Assembly (NCBI GenBank): GCA_964388085.1
Contig: CAYLZW010000266.1
Span: 1 to 7,960, forward strand
Length of the DNA: 7,960 nt
Direction: 5' to 3'
Source: CAYLZW01 sp964388085
GTDB taxonomy: Bacteria > Myxococcota > UBA727 > CAYLZW01
Shown: positions 5,801 through 7,960 of the stretch, one piece after another
Position numbering within the stretch: position 1 is the stretch's first letter
How the letters are laid out: the number at the start of each line of letters is the position of its first letter
Position numbers and translations under genes: made by a program
Notes under the pieces: generated by a model
Told to the model about the DNA's origin: nothing
Seen by the model: the letters and a program-made list of their open reading frames with translations, nothing else
The model's database searches: none

Positions 5801-7125
5801 GCCCCTTCCTGGCGCTGTCCATCGAGCACCGCGCGGAGGTGACGCTCGCGCTCGGTGCCCTCGTCTGCCTGCTCTTCACGCCGCCGCTCGAGCGCAGGCC
5901 GACGCTCCTGGCCCTGTGCGCGCTCGCCTTCACGGCGGCGTCCGTTGGGCTTGGATTCGATTATTCCAAAAGTGACGACGTGGCCGTCCCCCTGGTCGCC
6001 GCCGTGCTCTCGGTCAGCGTGCTCTTGGTGCGCAGCTTCCAGCTCTCGCAGCGCTCGTTGCGGCCGGACGCGGTCGCCCTCCTCCTGCTCGGCGGCGTCG
6101 GCGCCATCGCGCTCGCGAGCGGTGACGATCTGCTCGAGATGGCGGTCGGGCTCGCGACCTTGTCCGTCTGCGCGTCGACGCTCATCGCCCTCGGCGCCGG
6201 GCCGCGCGCGGCGGAGGCGGCCTTCAAGTACTTCGTCGTCACCGCCGCCACCTTCGCGTGCGCGCTGTTCGGCATCGCGCTGGTTTTCTTCGCCACCGGA
6301 TCGTTCGCGCTCCCGGAGGTGAGCGCGCACGCTGCGTCGCTGCGCGCGCTCTTGTCGGTCGGCCTCTGTCTCTTCCTCGTGCCGCTCGGCGTCAAGCTGG
6401 CCCTCGCGCCCTTTCAGTTCGGCGCCCTCGACGCGTACACGGCGGGTCCGGCGGGCTTCGTCGGCTACGTCATGGTGCTCTCGAAGGTGGCGGCGGTGCT
6501 GGCCATGGCGCGCCTCGCGCGAGGCGGCGGCGAGGTCGTCACACAGGCGCTCCTCGGGTGCGGGTTGTTGTCGATCGTCTGGGGCGTGCTCGCGGGCCTC
6601 CGCCAGCGGCATCTCCGCCGGCTGCTCGCCTACTCGGCCGTCGCGCACGCGGGCTTTTTGGCGCTCGCGGCCGCGTCCTTTGACGGCGTGCGCGTCGGCG
6701 CCTTCTACGCGGTCTGCTACGGCGTCTCCGCGCTGGTCATCTACGCCGCGCTCGCCAGCCTCGGCACGCGCGAGCTTCCGTTCGACTCGCGCTTTCTGCG
6801 GCGGCTCGGCCCGCTCCGGGCGAGCGCCGTCATCCTCGGGCTGTTCTCGCTCGCGGGCATCCCACCGACGCCGGGCTTCTGGGCCAAGCTCGCGGTGCTG
6901 CTGTCGACCTGGGAGCGCTTCGGCGCCGTCGCCACCACCATCGCCGCGCTGGGCGGCGTGCTCGCGGCCATCTACTACCTGCAGCCCATCCCGCGGCTCT
7001 TCTCGGCCTTCGAGCGTCCGCTGCCGTCGCGGCTCGGGTCTTCCGGCGCCATCATCGTCGTGGGGGCGCTGCTCGTCGGCATCGCGTTCGGCCCCGCCGT
7101 GCTCTGGTGGCTGGTGGGCGCTTAG
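5797..7125 (+). CDS. nuoN: NADH-quinone oxidoreductase subunit N (NuoN), divergent
   Basis: NuoN is the antiporter-like subunit that normally contacts NuoK. The 442-residue, very hydrophobic product is assigned to NuoN rather than NuoM from AAEAAFKYFVVTAATFACALFG (starting at 138, the EAALKYF family motif), LRRLLAYSAVAHAGFLAL (273-290, the KRLLAYSSIAHAGY motif), GIPPTPGFWAK (354-364) and a YYLQ motif near 393. It is divergent at functional sites. The TM5 Glu of GLELLS is Ala120 (GLATLS), and the TM8 Lys is Arg274. The usual PFH-W-PDVYEGAPTPVTAF stretch reads PFQFGALDAYTAGPAGFVGY (205-224). The TM7 Lys200, Lys230 and TM12 Lys364 remain. The ATG at 5797 overlaps the nuoL stop (ATGA) with GGAGG 6 nt upstream. 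The TAG stop overlaps the stop of the convergent kinase gene. Confidence 0.88.
   Translation: MSPFLALSIEHRAEVTLALGALVCLLFTPPLERRPTLLALCALAFTAASVGLGFDYSKSDDVAVPLVAAVLSVSVLLVRSFQLSQRSLRPDAVALLLLGGVGAIALASGDDLLEMAVGLATLSVCASTLIALGAGPRAAEAAFKYFVVTAATFACALFGIALVFFATGSFALPEVSAHAASLRALLSVGLCLFLVPLGVKLALAPFQFGALDAYTAGPAGFVGYVMVLSKVAAVLAMARLARGGGEVVTQALLGCGLLSIVWGVLAGLRQRHLRRLLAYSAVAHAGFLALAAASFDGVRVGAFYAVCYGVSALVIYAALASLGTRELPFDSRFLRRLGPLRASAVILGLFSLAGIPPTPGFWAKLAVLLSTWERFGAVATTIAALGGVLAAIYYLQPIPRLFSAFERPLPSRLGSSGAIIVVGALLVGIAFGPAVLWWLVGA
7122..7125. other. Overlapping convergent stop codons (nuoN TAG / kinase TAA)
   Basis: The four bases TTAG contain the nuoN stop TAG (7123-7125, plus strand) and the kinase stop TAA (7122-7124, minus strand). 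The two convergent genes therefore overlap tail to tail with no intergenic space, and I see no terminator hairpin between them. Any terminator for either transcript must lie within the opposing gene, or the transcripts overlap. Confidence 0.9.
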
Positions 7126-7960
7126 GACGCAAGCGGCAACAAGACCGTGAAGGTGGCGCCCTGTCCGACGTCGGACTCGCACCAGACGTCGCCGCCGTGC
7201 CCCTCGACGAAGCTCTTCACGATGGAGAGGCCGAGCCCCGTGCCGCCGTACTCGCGCGTCGACGAGTTATCGACCTGGAAGAAGCGGCTGAACACGGCGT
7301 CGACCTTCTCTTTCGGGATGCCGATGCCGCTGTCCTTGACGACGATGCGCAGGAAGGTCTCCTCCGCGAGGTCGAAGAGCTCCGCCGCGCCGCTCTCGTC
7401 GTCGTCCTCGAGCTTGTGCCGGCGCTGACCGGTGAAGAGGTCCGCGGCGAGCCGGATGTGCCCGCCCTTGGGCGTGAACTTCACCGCGTTGGCGAGCAGG
7501 TTCACGACGACCTGGCCGACCTTCTCCTTGTCGCAGCGATACAGCGGCAGGTCGCTCGAGATGACGAGCTCGACCTGGACGTCCTTCTTGCTGGCCTGCG
7601 GCACGACGCTGCTGACCGCGCTCTTCAGCACGTCGCGCAGGTCCACCTCGGCGAGGTGCAGGCGCAGGTTGCCGCTCTCGATGCGGGAGAGATCGAGGAT
7701 CTGGCTGATGAGCGAGAGCAGCGACTCGCCCTTGTCCATGATCGTCTTCACGTAGTCGCGCTGCTCGTCGTTCATCGAGCCGGCCATGCCCTCGAGCAAC
7801 ATCTCGGAGTAGCCGATCACGCTCGTGAGCGGGGTGCGCAGCTCGTGGCTCACGGTGGCGAGGAAGTTCGACTTCAGCTTGTCGACCTCCTGGAGCCGCT
7901 CGTTGGCCTCCTTGAGCGTGCGCGCCTTCTCCTGCAGATCGTGGTAGCTCGACGTCACGC
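7122..7960 (-). CDS. Sensor histidine kinase, C-terminal catalytic part (N-terminus beyond window)
   Basis: This is the transmitter region of a two-component sensor kinase, which autophosphorylates a histidine and passes the phosphate to a response regulator. About 278 residues are visible. A coiled-coil-like linker (EANERLQEVDKLKSNF) leads into the H-box FLATVSHELRTPLTSVIGYS (phospho-acceptor His38 in the visible part), a HisKA dimerisation helix pair to about 95, and a HATPase_c domain with N box NLLANAVKFT (153-162), G1 DSGIGIP (209-215), F box FSRFFQVD (223-230) and G2 GGTGLGLSIVK (238-248). Between the N and G1 boxes is an acidic loop of about 25-30 residues (roughly 174-202). The protein ends right after the ATPase domain, so no receiver domain follows. 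A GTG near 7958 could be read as a start, but the frame stays open to the edge and the sensor part probably lies beyond. Signal and partner regulator are unknown. Its relation to the nuo operon is only positional. Confidence 0.92.
   Translation of the reverse strand, partial: VTSSYHDLQEKARTLKEANERLQEVDKLKSNFLATVSHELRTPLTSVIGYSEMLLEGMAGSMNDEQRDYVKTIMDKGESLLSLISQILDLSRIESGNLRLHLAEVDLRDVLKSAVSSVVPQASKKDVQVELVISSDLPLYRCDKEKVGQVVVNLLANAVKFTPKGGHIRLAADLFTGQRRHKLEDDDESGAAELFDLAEETFLRIVVKDSGIGIPKEKVDAVFSRFFQVDNSSTREYGGTGLGLSIVKSFVEGHGGDVWCESDVGQGATFTVLLPLAS

Noticed and set aside
4109..7125. The possibility that one of the two antiporter-like genes is really nuoM.
   Set aside because: The first has the NuoL signature GPTPVSALIHAATM and the second the NuoN signatures EAAFKYF, LLAYSAVAHAGF and GIPPTPGFWAK. 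Neither shows the NuoM pattern with a WLPDAHTEAPT-like stretch.
5797..7125. nuoN as a decaying pseudogene because of its divergent motifs.
   Set aside because: The frame is intact over 442 codons with a strong ribosome binding site, retained membrane lysines and consistent third-position GC, so it looks maintained.
5722..7182. A 486-codon minus-strand open frame opposite nuoN.
   Set aside because: Charged, repetitive composition without motifs, overlapping both nuoN and the kinase end; a shadow of high third-position GC.
1..7960. RNA genes, CRISPR arrays, insertion sequences or long repeats.
   Set aside because: The window is almost fully occupied by coding sequence and the longest gap is 28 bp. 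I saw no repeated units or inverted-repeat ends beyond the general GC-rich codon bias.

Overview
The window is the distal half of a respiratory complex I (nuo, NADH:quinone oxidoreductase type 1) operon, read left to right, followed by a convergent sensor histidine kinase gene that runs off the right edge. Base composition is very GC-rich, with strong G/C at third codon positions and long spurious reading frames on both strands. The proteins resemble those of high-GC proteobacteria or Myxococcota (delta-type bacteria). That placement is an inference from general style, not from a search.

Layout: nuoG (3' part, bases 1-1595, beginning inside the N5 iron-sulfur motif), nuoH (TTG start at 1588), nuoI (2616-3242), nuoJ (3271-3780), nuoK (GTG start at 3777), nuoL (4109-5800), nuoN (5797-7125), then on the minus strand the C-terminal catalytic core of a histidine kinase (7960-7122). 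Four junctions overlap (G/H, J/K, L/N and the convergent N/kinase stop codons) and the other gaps are 8-28 bp. Essentially the whole window is coding, and I see no tRNA, rRNA, CRISPR array, insertion sequence or terminator hairpin.

Together the genes encode part of the peripheral electron wire (NuoG with N5, N4 and N7 ligands; NuoI with N6a and N6b), the quinone-site and coupling subunit NuoH, the small membrane subunits NuoJ and NuoK that link the quinone site to the pump arm, and antiporter-like subunits NuoL and NuoN.

The striking point is the pump arm. There is no nuoM between nuoL and nuoN, where it normally sits: the two genes are joined by an ATGA overlap with a strong ribosome binding site. 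In both remaining antiporter-like subunits the nearly invariant TM5 glutamate is replaced (Thr136 in NuoL, Ala120 in NuoN). The NuoL segment that normally forms the long lateral helix is also unusually short, as expected if it has fewer subunits to bridge. The electron-transfer, quinone-site and NuoK motifs look intact. This suggests a variant complex I with a shortened or altered proton-pumping arm. Whether a separate nuoM or a second, canonical nuo operon exists elsewhere in the genome cannot be seen from here.
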